A model generated the notes under the pieces. That model saw only the letters and a program-made list of their open reading frames with translations, made no database searches and was not told the origin of the DNA. DNA of 64,000 nt. Origin: Skermanella aerolata KACC 11604 (GTDB lineage Bacteria; Pseudomonadota; Alphaproteobacteria; Azospirillales; Azospirillaceae). How positions within the stretch are numbered: the stretch's first letter is position 1; every line of letters begins with the position of its first letter. Made by a program: the position numbers and the translations under genes. The stretch is taken from positions 425,141-489,140 of the forward strand of contig NZ_AVFK01000002.1 of NCBI RefSeq assembly GCF_000936425.1, read 5' to 3'. Below, in pieces: positions 54,794-63,512 of the stretch.

Positions 54794-57247
54794 TCAGTGC
54801 AAAGGCTCTTCAGGAATGCCCCAGGCGGAGATGACCCTGGAAGCCGGGATCAGCATGGTGACCGTCGTGCCTTCTCCCGGAGCGCTTTCGATCCGCATCG
54901 AACCGCCGTGGCGCTCGATCAGGGCCTTGGAGATGAACAGGCCCATGCCGCTGCCCTGGTAGCGCTGGGACATCACGTTCTCGACCCGCATGAACGGCTT
55001 GCCCAGGTCCGGGATACGGTCCTTCGGGACGCCGATGCCGGTATCGGCGATGGCGATCTCCAGGAAGCCGTCGCGCAGGCCGGCGCTGACGCCGATCCGG
55101 CCGCCGTCCGGCGTGAACTTGGCGGCGTTCCCCAGCAGGTTGATGAGCACCTGCTTCAGCCCGCGCCGGTCGGCCAGCAGTGCCGGCATCGGTTCGGGAA
55201 GGCTCAGTTCGACCGCGTGGCGCGTTTCGCCGGGCGACAGGCGGGTGAGCCGGAGCGCCTCGTCCATCACCTCCGCCAGGGGGACCTTTTCCTCGTTGAA
55301 CTCTACCTGCCGCGCCTCGATCCGGGCCATATTGAGGAGGTCGCTGATCAGGTCGAGCAGGTGCTGGCCGCTGCGGTGGATGTCTCCGGCATAGTCGCGG
55401 TAGCGCTCGCTCAGGGGGCCGAGTATCTGTTCCTTCAGGATCTCGCTGAATCCCAGGATGGCGTTGAGCGGCGTCCGCAGTTCGTGGCTCATGCTGGCGA
55501 GGAACTCGGACTTGGCGCGGCTGGCCGCCTCCGCCTTGTTCTTGGCGGTGCGCAGCACTTCCTCCGCCTGCTTCCGTTCCGAGATGTCCTGGCAGACGCC
55601 GAACACGTCGCGGACCTCGCCGCCGGCGTCGAGGCCGCACAGCCATTCGGCCCGGATGTGACGCTCGTCGCCGTCCGGACGGCAGATCCGGTATTCCAGG
55701 ATGCCTCCGGTCTTTTCCGTCACCGAGCGGGTCAGGGTATCGACCACCGTCTGCCTGTCTTCGCGGTGAACGAAGGAAAAGGCGGTGTCGAGGGTCGGAT
55801 CGTAGGCGTCCGGACTGACGCCGAAGATCCGGTAGATCTCGTCGGACCATTCGACCGTATTCCGCCCGATGTTCCACAGCCAGTCGCCGGTGCGGGTAAT
55901 CCGCTGCGCTTCCGAAAGCTGGCGCTTGCGGTTGCGCAGGGCGTCGGTCGCTTCGCGCTCCGCCGTCACGTCGCTGCCGGTTCCCCGATAGCCGACGACC
56001 TTGCCGTCTTCGCCCAGCACCGGCATCCCGTTGACGACGAAGCAGCGCTCGACGCCGTCCGGCCGGCGGTAGGAGAACTCGAAGTCCTTGATCCGGCGGC
56101 TGGACCGGAGATCGTCAAGGTGCCGCAGCCACTTCGGCGACCCGGCATCCTGGAGCAGGGCTTCGGACAGGCGCCGGCCGAGCATCTCGGCAGGCGGTAT
56201 CCCAAGGGTATCCTGGACGCGACCGGAGACGTAGGTCATCCGGAACTCCGCGTCGGTTTCCCACAGCCAGTCGGAGGCGACCTCCGTGAAGTCGCGGAAG
56301 CGTTGCTCGCTCCGGCGCATCGCTTCGTCGTTGCGCCGCCGGAGGATCGCCACGGCGGCCAGCTTGGCCAGCCGGCTGGCGACCTGGAGGTCGCCTTCAG
56401 CCGGGGCGTGGACCATGCCGTAATAGATCCCGAAGGCGCCGTAGACGGTTCCCTCGGCCATGATCGGAAACGACCAGCATGCCTTCAGGCCATGCGTCAG
56501 GGCGTGTTCCCGAAACCCGTCCCACAGCGGATCACCGGCGATATCGGCGACGATGACCGGCTTGAGGGTTGCCATGGCGGCGCCGCACGACCCGACGGAG
56601 GGGCCGATCGCGATGGTGCCGACAGTGGCTGCGTAGCCGGGCGGCAGGCCGGGAGCCGCCGCTATCCTGGCATGGACGCCGTCGGGATCGAGTTGCAGGA
56701 TCGAGCATCGGCTATGCTCGAGGACTTCCTCGCACAGGCGGCAGATCCGATCGAGCACCGCTTCCAGCGGGACGCCGCCGACGATCGCTTCCAGGACGGA
56801 ATGTTCGCCATGGGCCAGCGTCTCCATCAGCTTGCGGTCGGTGATATCGACCATCGACCCGCAAGTGCCGGAGACCTGCCCGCCGGAGTGGCGTTCCACC
56901 GTGACATGGACGGTGACCCAGCGAAACCCGCCATCGCGCCGGCCGATGCGGACGTCGTGGCGGTAATCGGGGGTGTCGCCGGCCAGCACCACGGCGAAGC
57001 GGTCCCGGCTGGCCTCCCTGTCCTCATGCCAGATGAAGTCCAGGTAGTTGCGCCCGATGCTGTCTTGAACGGCGAACCCCGTCAGCCGCGCCCAAGCGGG
57101 GTTCAGGTAGACCAGCGTGCCGTCGGCCGCTATGGCGAACAGTACCTCCGGCACGCTGTCGATGATCCTGGTTCGCAAGGAGGTGCCGCCGCCCTGGGTA
57201 GAGCATGGAGGCTGAAGATCATTTGAGTGAGCATCTGCGTAACGCAC
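54794..57247 (-). CDS. PAS-GAF-PAS-PAS sensor histidine kinase
   Basis: An 817-residue cytosolic kinase. PAS1 (about 25-135) has VLFAIAADGTLVYLNPAWAR; a GAF domain follows (about 145-305, CRLCEEVLEHSRCSILQL). Two more PAS domains come next (DWLWETDAEFRMTYVSGR; DWLWNIGRNTVEWSDEIY). The HisKA box is KSEFLASMSHELRTPLNAIL with the phospho-His. HATPase has NLLGNAAKFTPDGG, IADTGIGVPKDRI and GSGMGLFISKALI. No receiver domain is present. The start is a GTG without a good ribosome site, so the first 20 residues are doubtful. It heads the minus-strand signalling block. Confidence 0.9.
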   Translation of the reverse strand: MRYADAHSNDLQPPCSTQGGGTSLRTRIIDSVPEVLFAIAADGTLVYLNPAWARLTGFAVQDSIGRNYLDFIWHEDREASRDRFAVVLAGDTPDYRHDVRIGRRDGGFRWVTVHVTVERHSGGQVSGTCGSMVDITDRKLMETLAHGEHSVLEAIVGGVPLEAVLDRICRLCEEVLEHSRCSILQLDPDGVHARIAAAPGLPPGYAATVGTIAIGPSVGSCGAAMATLKPVIVADIAGDPLWDGFREHALTHGLKACWSFPIMAEGTVYGAFGIYYGMVHAPAEGDLQVASRLAKLAAVAILRRRNDEAMRRSEQRFRDFTEVASDWLWETDAEFRMTYVSGRVQDTLGIPPAEMLGRRLSEALLQDAGSPKWLRHLDDLRSSRRIKDFEFSYRRPDGVERCFVVNGMPVLGEDGKVVGYRGTGSDVTAEREATDALRNRKRQLSEAQRITRTGDWLWNIGRNTVEWSDEIYRIFGVSPDAYDPTLDTAFSFVHREDRQTVVDTLTRSVTEKTGGILEYRICRPDGDERHIRAEWLCGLDAGGEVRDVFGVCQDISERKQAEEVLRTAKNKAEAASRAKSEFLASMSHELRTPLNAILGFSEILKEQILGPLSERYRDYAGDIHRSGQHLLDLISDLLNMARIEARQVEFNEEKVPLAEVMDEALRLTRLSPGETRHAVELSLPEPMPALLADRRGLKQVLINLLGNAAKFTPDGGRIGVSAGLRDGFLEIAIADTGIGVPKDRIPDLGKPFMRVENVMSQRYQGSGMGLFISKALIERHGGSMRIESAPGEGTTVTMLIPASRVISAWGIPEEPLH

Positions 57248-57408
57248 AATGAAGCCAATCAGTTACCTACCCAAGGCATACGCTTTACTTACACCATCAA
57301 AAGTTAACACTCCCCTTTGCATTCCGGGCCTATTTCTATAAAGCGTACCGGCCAAGTGGTTCGTCCTTTTGGCCGAATGGGCCATACACCGACTTGACGG
57401 GCAGGCGC

Positions 57409-57858
57409 TTACGCACCCCGGGCACCACCTTCGCGCATGGCGGTGAGTTCCACCGGGTTTTCCGATGCCGTCATCCGCACGCCGGCGGCGGGACGGAGAG
57501 CGGACAGGTCGACCGGAGCGGGCAGGGAAGAGTTCGCCGCCGCGGCCGGCCTGTCGAGCAGCAGCGGCATGGCCGGGCACGTATCGGGCGCGTCGATCGC
57601 TTCGCCGATCATGGCGGTCATTCGCGCCAGGGCGGCTTCGGTCACCGAGAAGCCGTAGAGGATGGCGCCGGCGACGAAGGCGAATCCGGAAACCAGGACG
57701 ATGGCCGTGCGGTGGTCCATCAGGCCGCCGACGATCTCGGTCGCGAAACCGTAATTGATCGCGCGGAGCAGACCGCTTCCCATGCCGATTTCGATCGCCG
57801 TCGCGACGATCAGGCCGGCGAAACCCACGCACGACAGCAGCAGTCCGGAAGTCTTCAT
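57409..57858 (-). CDS. Hypothetical membrane protein with two helices
   Basis: A 149-residue protein of unknown family. Two helices are clear: LLLSCVGFAGLIVATAIEIG and IVLVSGFAFVAGAILYGFSV. The C-terminal 60 residues are Pro/Ala-rich and probably disordered. The ATG has GGATGGAAA upstream. It is separated from the kinase gene by about 160 bp of AT-rich DNA, and I see no feature that assigns a role. Confidence 0.65.
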   Translation of the reverse strand: MKTSGLLLSCVGFAGLIVATAIEIGMGSGLLRAINYGFATEIVGGLMDHRTAIVLVSGFAFVAGAILYGFSVTEAALARMTAMIGEAIDAPDTCPAMPLLLDRPAAAANSSLPAPVDLSALRPAAGVRMTASENPVELTAMREGGARGA

Positions 57859-58097
57859 TTTATTTCCATCCCAGCAACAGAGTGATCCATTAAACAGACT
57901 GGGTTGGATTGTAGGTAAATTGCCGGAAATCCCCGCCCGCCCCGAGGGGGTGGACGCCCGGTCCTCCGCCCTACGCCGATGGATGGGGCGGTGTGGCGCG
58001 GACGATAGCCCCGGTAGGGGGTAGCGACGCGGGGCTTGGCAGTATCCGTGGGATCTTTGTCGTTGCTGCCGAAATCGGGGCCGGGGATACTGCCGCC

Positions 58098-59156
58098 ATG
58101 ACCAGCACCGCCCCCATTCCTTCGCAGCGCCGCATGGCCGTCCTAGCCTATCCCGACGTCCAGATCCTCGACGTGACCGGCCCCTTGCAGGTCTTCTGCC
58201 ATGCCGGCTACCCGGTCGAGATCATCGGGGTCGAGGCCGGGCCGGTCCGCACGTCGTCCGGCATGCAACTGGTGGCCGAACGCGGGATCGCGGACGTCGC
58301 CGGCGGCATCGACACACTGCTGGTCGCGGGCGGCAACGGGTTCTCCGGGCCGGCCGGCGACCCCAGGGTGCTGGAGTGGCTGCGGGCGATGAGACCGCGC
58401 GTCCGGCGGTTCGGCTCGATCTGTTCCGGCGCCTTCATCGTGGCGGCGGCCGGACTGCTCGACGGCCGCCGCGCCGTTACCCACTGGGCGCGGTGCGACG
58501 AGTTCCGCGCCGCCTTCCCGCAGGTGAGGCTGGAGCCGGACGCGCTGCATATCCGCGACGGCGACATCTATACCTCGGCCGGCGTGACCGCCGGGATGGA
58601 TCTGGCGCTCGCCATGGTCGAGGAGGACCGGGGCCATCGCGCGGCGCTGGACGTCGCCCGTCAACTGGTGCTGTTCCTGAAGCGGCCGGGCGGACAGTCG
58701 CAGTTCAGCACGCACCTGACTCCGGAAGCCGACGGCCTGTCGCCGGTCCGGGCCGTCCAGGACTGGGTCCGCTCGACTCCGGGGGCGGACCTGCGGGTCG
58801 AGGCGCTGGCCGACCGCGCCGGCATGAGTCCCCGCAACTTCGCCCGCGTCTTCCTGCGCGAGACTGGGACGACGCCGCTGAAGTTCGTCGAGGCCACGAG
58901 GATCGACGCCGCCCGGCGGCGGCTGGAACGGACCCGCGACCCGGTGGAACGCATCGCCGCCGAGTTGGGCTTCGGCACGGCGGAGACGATGCGGCGGACC
59001 TTCCTGCGCCGGCTCGGCGTGACGCCGCAGGGCTACCGCACCCACTTCCGCGCGCTGTCGCCTGCTCCGGCATCCGGAGAGGACCCGGGAGCGCGGGAGC
59101 ATTTCGACGTGAAGCATTTCGACATCAAGGAAGAAGACGATGTGGTTCCTGCGTGA
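58098..59156 (+). CDS. GlxA-family transcriptional regulator (DJ-1/PfpI-AraC)
   Basis: A 352-residue regulator. The N-terminal DJ-1/PfpI-like domain reads VLAYPDVQILDVTGPLQVF and GSICSGAFIVAAAGLLDGR, with a Cys in the nucleophile elbow. The C-terminal AraC domain has the two helix-turn-helices ADRAGMSPRNFARVFLRET and IAAELGFGTAETMRRTFLRR, ending QGYRTHF. It probably controls the MFS gene, which overlaps it by 17 nt. The ligand is unknown. Confidence 0.88.
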   Translation: MTSTAPIPSQRRMAVLAYPDVQILDVTGPLQVFCHAGYPVEIIGVEAGPVRTSSGMQLVAERGIADVAGGIDTLLVAGGNGFSGPAGDPRVLEWLRAMRPRVRRFGSICSGAFIVAAAGLLDGRRAVTHWARCDEFRAAFPQVRLEPDALHIRDGDIYTSAGVTAGMDLALAMVEEDRGHRAALDVARQLVLFLKRPGGQSQFSTHLTPEADGLSPVRAVQDWVRSTPGADLRVEALADRAGMSPRNFARVFLRETGTTPLKFVEATRIDAARRRLERTRDPVERIAAELGFGTAETMRRTFLRRLGVTPQGYRTHFRALSPAPASGEDPGAREHFDVKHFDIKEEDDVVPA

Positions 59157-60330
59157 AGGGCGCGACGCCCTGGTGCTGACGGCCTGTCAGGCGCTGTTCT
59201 GGGCCGGCTTGCTGGTCAGCATCACCCTGACCGGGCTGGTCGGCCAGATCATAGCACCGGACCCTGTACTGGCGACCTTGCCCGTCGCCTTGCTGACGGT
59301 CGCCAACATCGTCCTGACCCGGCCGATCTCGCTGCTGATGCAGCGCCGTGGGCGGCGGGCCGGCTTTTCCCTCGGCGCCCTGGCCGGCGCCCTCGGCGGG
59401 CTGATCTGCGTCGTCGGCATCTTCCGGGCCGACTTCACGGTCTTCTGCCTGGGCAACGTGGTGCTGGGCGCCTATCAGGCGGCGGCGCAGTATTACCGGC
59501 TGGCGGCGGTCGACAAGGTCGCGCCGGAACGGCGGGGCCGGGCGGTCTCCCTGGTGCTGTCGGGCGCCATCCTGGCGGCGCTGGTGGCGCCGTCGCTGGC
59601 CTTGTGGACCAAGGACCTGTTCGCCCCGGTGACGTTCGCCGGCTCCTTCATGGCGCTGAGCGTGCTGAGCGTCGCGACCCTCATCCCCCTGGCGCTGCTG
59701 TCGCCCCATTCCGCCACATCGGCGGAGGCACGGGGCGGCGGCAGGCCGATGGGCGAGATCCTGCGCCAGCCGATCATGATCGCCGCCCTTGTCAACGCGG
59801 CGGCCGGGCATGCCGTGATGGTGCTGGTGATGAACGCGACCCCCCTTGCCATGGTCGCCTGCAACCACACGGTCGGCGACGCGGCCGGTGTGATCCGCGC
59901 GCATGTGCTGGGGATGTTCGTGCCGTCGTTCTTCACCGGCAAGCTGATCGACCGGCTGGGCGCTCCCGCCATCGCGGCAGCCGGCGCGGTGATCCTGGCG
60001 GCGAGCGCCATGGTGTCGGCCTGGGACCAGGGGCTTGGGCACTTCCAGGTCGGGCTGGTGCTGCTGGGCCTTGGCTGGAACTTCATGTACATCGCCGGCA
60101 CGACGATGCTGACCCAGTCGTACCGGCCGGAAGAGCGGGGCAGGGTGCAGGGGATGGCGGAGATGACGATAGCGGCCTGCGCCGCCCTGGCGTCCTTCGG
60201 TTCCGGCGGCTTGCTGAACGCCTTCGGCTGGCAGGCGGTGAACATGGGAGCGGCCCCCGTGCTGGCGGTGAGCCTGGGGGTGACGCTGTGGTACGCCGCC
60301 GGACGACGGCGGGTGGCGGAACTGGCGTAA
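59140..60330 (+). CDS. MFS transporter, drug or metabolite exporter type
   Basis: A 396-residue membrane protein with about twelve predicted helices. The loop between helices 2 and 3 has TRPISLLMQRRGRRAGF, and YRPEERGRVQGMAE lies in the second half, the usual MFS signatures. AAGGAAGAAGACG precedes the ATG inside the regulator gene, so the two are co-translated. A two-gene regulator/exporter unit is likely. Confidence 0.85.
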   Translation: MWFLREGRDALVLTACQALFWAGLLVSITLTGLVGQIIAPDPVLATLPVALLTVANIVLTRPISLLMQRRGRRAGFSLGALAGALGGLICVVGIFRADFTVFCLGNVVLGAYQAAAQYYRLAAVDKVAPERRGRAVSLVLSGAILAALVAPSLALWTKDLFAPVTFAGSFMALSVLSVATLIPLALLSPHSATSAEARGGGRPMGEILRQPIMIAALVNAAAGHAVMVLVMNATPLAMVACNHTVGDAAGVIRAHVLGMFVPSFFTGKLIDRLGAPAIAAAGAVILAASAMVSAWDQGLGHFQVGLVLLGLGWNFMYIAGTTMLTQSYRPEERGRVQGMAEMTIAACAALASFGSGGLLNAFGWQAVNMGAAPVLAVSLGVTLWYAAGRRRVAELA

Positions 60331-61179
60331 TGGGAAAAATGATGACATCAGGGGCGGAGGTTTTGTCGCTTCCGGCGTCATCGTTGGTCACTAGGCGTCA
60401 CTGTTTTCGGAGTGGGCGTCACTATCGGGGAGGGGTCTTGTATGACCATGGTCCTGTCCTTTCGAAAAAGCTTGGAACGTACTTAAATGTCATCATTCGT
60501 GGTGGGAGGGCCGAACGGCCTTGCTGATTCACGATGTCGAAGATCCCGAGCAAGGCCCCGGATCGAGGGTATAGCATATCAGTGGTTAAGAATAATTTCC
60601 TTTAGGGTCGCCTGCCGCCCCGCGCCGGTCGCGGTGGATTGGGTCGGCGCGGAACTCACACCAGGAGCCGAAGAATTTGACCGGCGCTCCGGCAGTGTTG
60701 GGCCACGGCCCAACCTACGAAGCAGGAGTTTGTAGGTTGGGCCGTGGCCCAACAAAAACCGTTCATACGGGTCGATCTCTTCGGCCCGTGGAATAACGCC
60801 CATGACCGGTCAAACTCTCCGGCGCCTGGTATCGTACCGGCCGCATCCGCCGCTGGCAGCAGAAGGGCGCTCGCCGCTTATGGACCCGGCTCGCTGCTCC
60901 TCGATCGGCACGAAAAGACCGCCGCCCTGATGGGCGTCGCGGCCGAGCAGCAGGGGGCCGGCGACGGCTCCCGTCGATCACCCAGGGTGCGACGACGCAC
61001 AGGCGGTCGATGTCTGGGCGACATGATGGCCGAGTTGCTCGATGAGATGGGGCGTCGCGGGTTCAATCCGGAGACGGCGGTTTTCTCCATCTGCCGGCAG
61101 TGACCCGATAAAGGACCGGTTAAGCGTATGGGAAGGTCGGCGGCGTATGGTGGCGGGACGATGCCACCAGAGTTGCGCT
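60331..61179. other. 849-bp intergenic region rich in palindromes
   Basis: It holds the most complete family B element (60660-60830). After the MFS stop, a run with several GCGTCAC copies (about 60385-60425) and GGCCGAACGGCC (about 60508) follow. A frame ending at 61103 (DMMAELLDEMGRRGFNPETA) could be a small gene but has no proper start. I see no intact gene in the region. Confidence 0.5.
60660..60830. repeat. Family B nested palindromic element, most complete copy
   Basis: Outer arms 60660-60684 and 60806-60830 are inverted copies (22 of 25 positions, for example ACCAGGAGCCGAAGAATTTG). Inside, inner arms 60697-60718 and 60732-60753 are perfect inverted copies around GTTGGGCC/GGCCCAAC, separated by 13 nt. 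Nested arms of this size without an ORF resemble a small MITE or a REP/BIME unit. Confidence 0.8.
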
Positions 61180-63312
61180 ATGTCCGATCTTCCCACGACC
61201 GATGAGCATGCCCGAATCCTGCTGCTTTCCAGCCGGCTAGCCGAGGCGGCGGCGGCTTACCGGCGCCTGATCGCGGAGCGGCCGGAAGACTTCACGCTCT
61301 ATAACAATATGGCGGAGGCGCTGCGGCGGCTGGGAGCGCTACGCGAGGCCCTGATGGCGCTGGATCGGGCCGACAGGCTGCTGCGCGGCCATACCATGGT
61401 GGCGCTGAACCGGGCCGGGCTGATGGCGGAGCTGGGGCGGCCGGATGAAGCGGTGGGCGTGCTGGACTTGCTGGTCCAGGCCAGTCCCGAGGATGCCGAC
61501 CTTCGCCTGATGCTGGGACGGCTGCTGCGTGGGGCCGGCGACCTGAAGGGAGCGGCGCGGAGTTTCGGGGTGGCGTTGCGGCTCCGGCCCGAGCATCCGG
61601 AAACACTGCTGGCGGTTGCGGGGCTGCTGCAGGAACAGGGCGAGACCGACGACGCCGAAGGGCTGTACAGGACCGTGCTGGCGCTGGCGCCCGGCCTGGC
61701 GGAGGCTCCTCTGGCGCTGGGCGCCATCGCGCTGAAGCGGGGGCGTGGTGCCGAGGCGGTGGGGTTCTACCGGGAGGCGCTGAAGGCCGATCCGGCCCAT
61801 GCTGGCGCTCAGCTTAGCCTGGGCAACGCTCTTCAGGAAGCGGCGCGGGCGGAGGAGGCGGGCGGCTGTTTCCGCCGGGCGCTGGCGGTGGACCGGAGGA
61901 ACGCGACGGCCCGGTTTCGCGCCTGTTTCGCCGACCTGCCGATCATCTACCGGGACATGGACGAGCTGGAGCGGGCACGCGACCGCTATGCCCGCGATCT
62001 GGCGGAGATGGCGGATCACTACGCGGCTGCTTCGGTCGCCGAGCGGCGGGCGGCGGCGCTGGCGGTCGGGGGGAGCCAGCCGTTCTATCTGGCGTATCAA
62101 GGCCGGGACGACCTTGCCTTGCAGGTGCTTTACGGCGATCTGGCCGGCGGGCTGATGGCGGAGCGCTATCCGGACTTCGTCAAACCGCTGGAACGGCGGG
62201 GCAGGGGTGGGGATGGGGGCGGCAGGCCGATGAGGGTCGGCTTCGCCGCCGGGCATATCGGGCGGCATTCCGCCGTCAACGTCTCGCTGCGGGGATGGGC
62301 CGACGCCTTCGATCCGGCGAAGGTGGAGCTGTTCTGCTACCATACCGGCGGGCGGAGCGACGACGAGACGGAGCGGTTCGCGGGTCTCAGCCGGGAATTC
62401 CGGCGCGGGCTGGGTGGGGTCGAAGCCTGGGCGGAGACGATCCGGGGCGATAGCCTCGACGCGCTGATCTACGGCGATGTCGGGATGGACCCGATGGTGG
62501 CCCGGCTGGCGGCCCTGAGGCTGGCGCCGGTGCAGGCGATGTCCACCGGGCATCCGGTCACGACGGGGCTGGCGACGGTGGACCTGTACCTGAGTTCGGC
62601 GCTGATGGAGCCGGAGGACGGGCAGGACCACTATCGGGAGCGTTTGATACGGTTGCCGAATCTGAGCTACGCGTATCGGCCGCTCGATCCGCCGGTGGTG
62701 CCGCTGGAGCGGTCGGATATCGGGCTGCCGGAGGATGCGCCGGTCTACTGGTGCTGCCAGTCGCTGTTCAAATACCTGCCGTCGGACGACGAGCTGTTCG
62801 TCCGGATCGCGCAACGGGTGCCGGACGCGCTGTTCCTGTTCATCGACTATATGCCGGCGCCCCGGGTTGCGCTGATCTTCCGGCAGCGGCTGGCGGCGGC
62901 CTTCGCCAAGGCCGGGCTGAACGCGGACCGGCATTGCCGGTTCCTGCCGCAGATGGACCATGCGCGGTTCGATGCGGTGGCCGGGCTGACCGACGTGTTC
63001 CTGGACAACCCGTCATGGTCCGGCCACAACACGGCGCTGGAAGCGCTGCCCCATGGGCTGCCGGTCGTGACTCTGCCAGGGCCGCTGATGCGGCAGCGCC
63101 ATTCCGCCGGCATCCTGGCGATGATCGGGCTGACCGGGACGGTGGCGGGCTGCCGGGACGAGTATGTCGAGATCGCGGCCCGGCTTGGCTTGGACCGCCG
63201 TGCGCGGAGCGAGTTGCGGCGCGCGGTGCGGCAGGCGGCGGGGAAGGCATTTTATGACGCTTCCCCGATCAGGGCGCTGGAGACGCTGCTGGAGGGTACC
63301 GGCAAGATGTAG
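61180..63312 (+). CDS. TPR/SPINDLY-family O-GlcNAc-type glycosyltransferase
   Basis: A 710-residue protein. The first half (about 1-265) is a stack of tetratricopeptide repeats (LYNNMAEALRRLGALREALM, AEAVGFYREALKADPAHAGA). The second half is the glycosyltransferase family 41 C-terminal domain: RVGFAAGHIGRHSAVNVSLR and FLDNPSWSGHNTALEALPHG followed by LPVVTLPG. This is the SPINDLY/OGT pattern that transfers a sugar to protein Ser/Thr. The target is unknown. The ATG at 61180 has AGAG upstream; a longer frame begins inside the repeat region. It is convergent with the TonB-like gene. Confidence 0.87.
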   Translation: MSDLPTTDEHARILLLSSRLAEAAAAYRRLIAERPEDFTLYNNMAEALRRLGALREALMALDRADRLLRGHTMVALNRAGLMAELGRPDEAVGVLDLLVQASPEDADLRLMLGRLLRGAGDLKGAARSFGVALRLRPEHPETLLAVAGLLQEQGETDDAEGLYRTVLALAPGLAEAPLALGAIALKRGRGAEAVGFYREALKADPAHAGAQLSLGNALQEAARAEEAGGCFRRALAVDRRNATARFRACFADLPIIYRDMDELERARDRYARDLAEMADHYAAASVAERRAAALAVGGSQPFYLAYQGRDDLALQVLYGDLAGGLMAERYPDFVKPLERRGRGGDGGGRPMRVGFAAGHIGRHSAVNVSLRGWADAFDPAKVELFCYHTGGRSDDETERFAGLSREFRRGLGGVEAWAETIRGDSLDALIYGDVGMDPMVARLAALRLAPVQAMSTGHPVTTGLATVDLYLSSALMEPEDGQDHYRERLIRLPNLSYAYRPLDPPVVPLERSDIGLPEDAPVYWCCQSLFKYLPSDDELFVRIAQRVPDALFLFIDYMPAPRVALIFRQRLAAAFAKAGLNADRHCRFLPQMDHARFDAVAGLTDVFLDNPSWSGHNTALEALPHGLPVVTLPGPLMRQRHSAGILAMIGLTGTVAGCRDEYVEIAARLGLDRRARSELRRAVRQAAGKAFYDASPIRALETLLEGTGKM

Positions 63313-63386
63313 ACGCGGCCTCCGGCCGCGTTCGCTCCGGAGCCAGAAGATCGTGACCTTTCGGGCACGGCTGGTCTGGAACGTTG

Positions 63387-63486
63387 AATGTCGGGCTGAA
63401 GAGGCCCGACCTACGGGTGACGATGGGCGAAAACGGCGATGCCCGCACCGTGTCGAGCCGTAGGTCGGGCCTCTTCAGCCCGACAT
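63387..63486. repeat. Family A palindromic repeat, copy 2
   Basis: The arms ATGTCGGGCTGAAGAGGCCC (from 63388) and AGGTCGGGCCTCTTCAGCCC (from 63462) are inverted, about 49 nt apart, and each folds into the same 7-bp hairpin as copy 1. The flank CTACGGGTGAC is also shared, in inverted orientation, with copy 1 at 13.8 kb. It lies between the convergent glycosyltransferase and TonB genes. Confidence 0.85.
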
Positions 63487-63512
63487 CGACGCGCCTGCCG
63501 CCAACGAAGGCG

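Noticed and set aside
54188..57226. Longest open frame in the window (1012 codons) on plus
   Set aside because: Overlaps the kinase and FecR genes, whose translations have clear domains; the plus translation shows no family pattern.
60330..60527. 65-codon frame starting at the MFS stop
   Set aside because: No ribosome site and no family; contains GCGTCAC repeats and is probably chance.
60930..61103. Small frame ending DMMAELLDEMGRRGF
   Set aside because: The C-terminal part looks protein-like, but the only ATG has no ribosome site and the frame begins inside a repeat; kept as a note in the gap entry.
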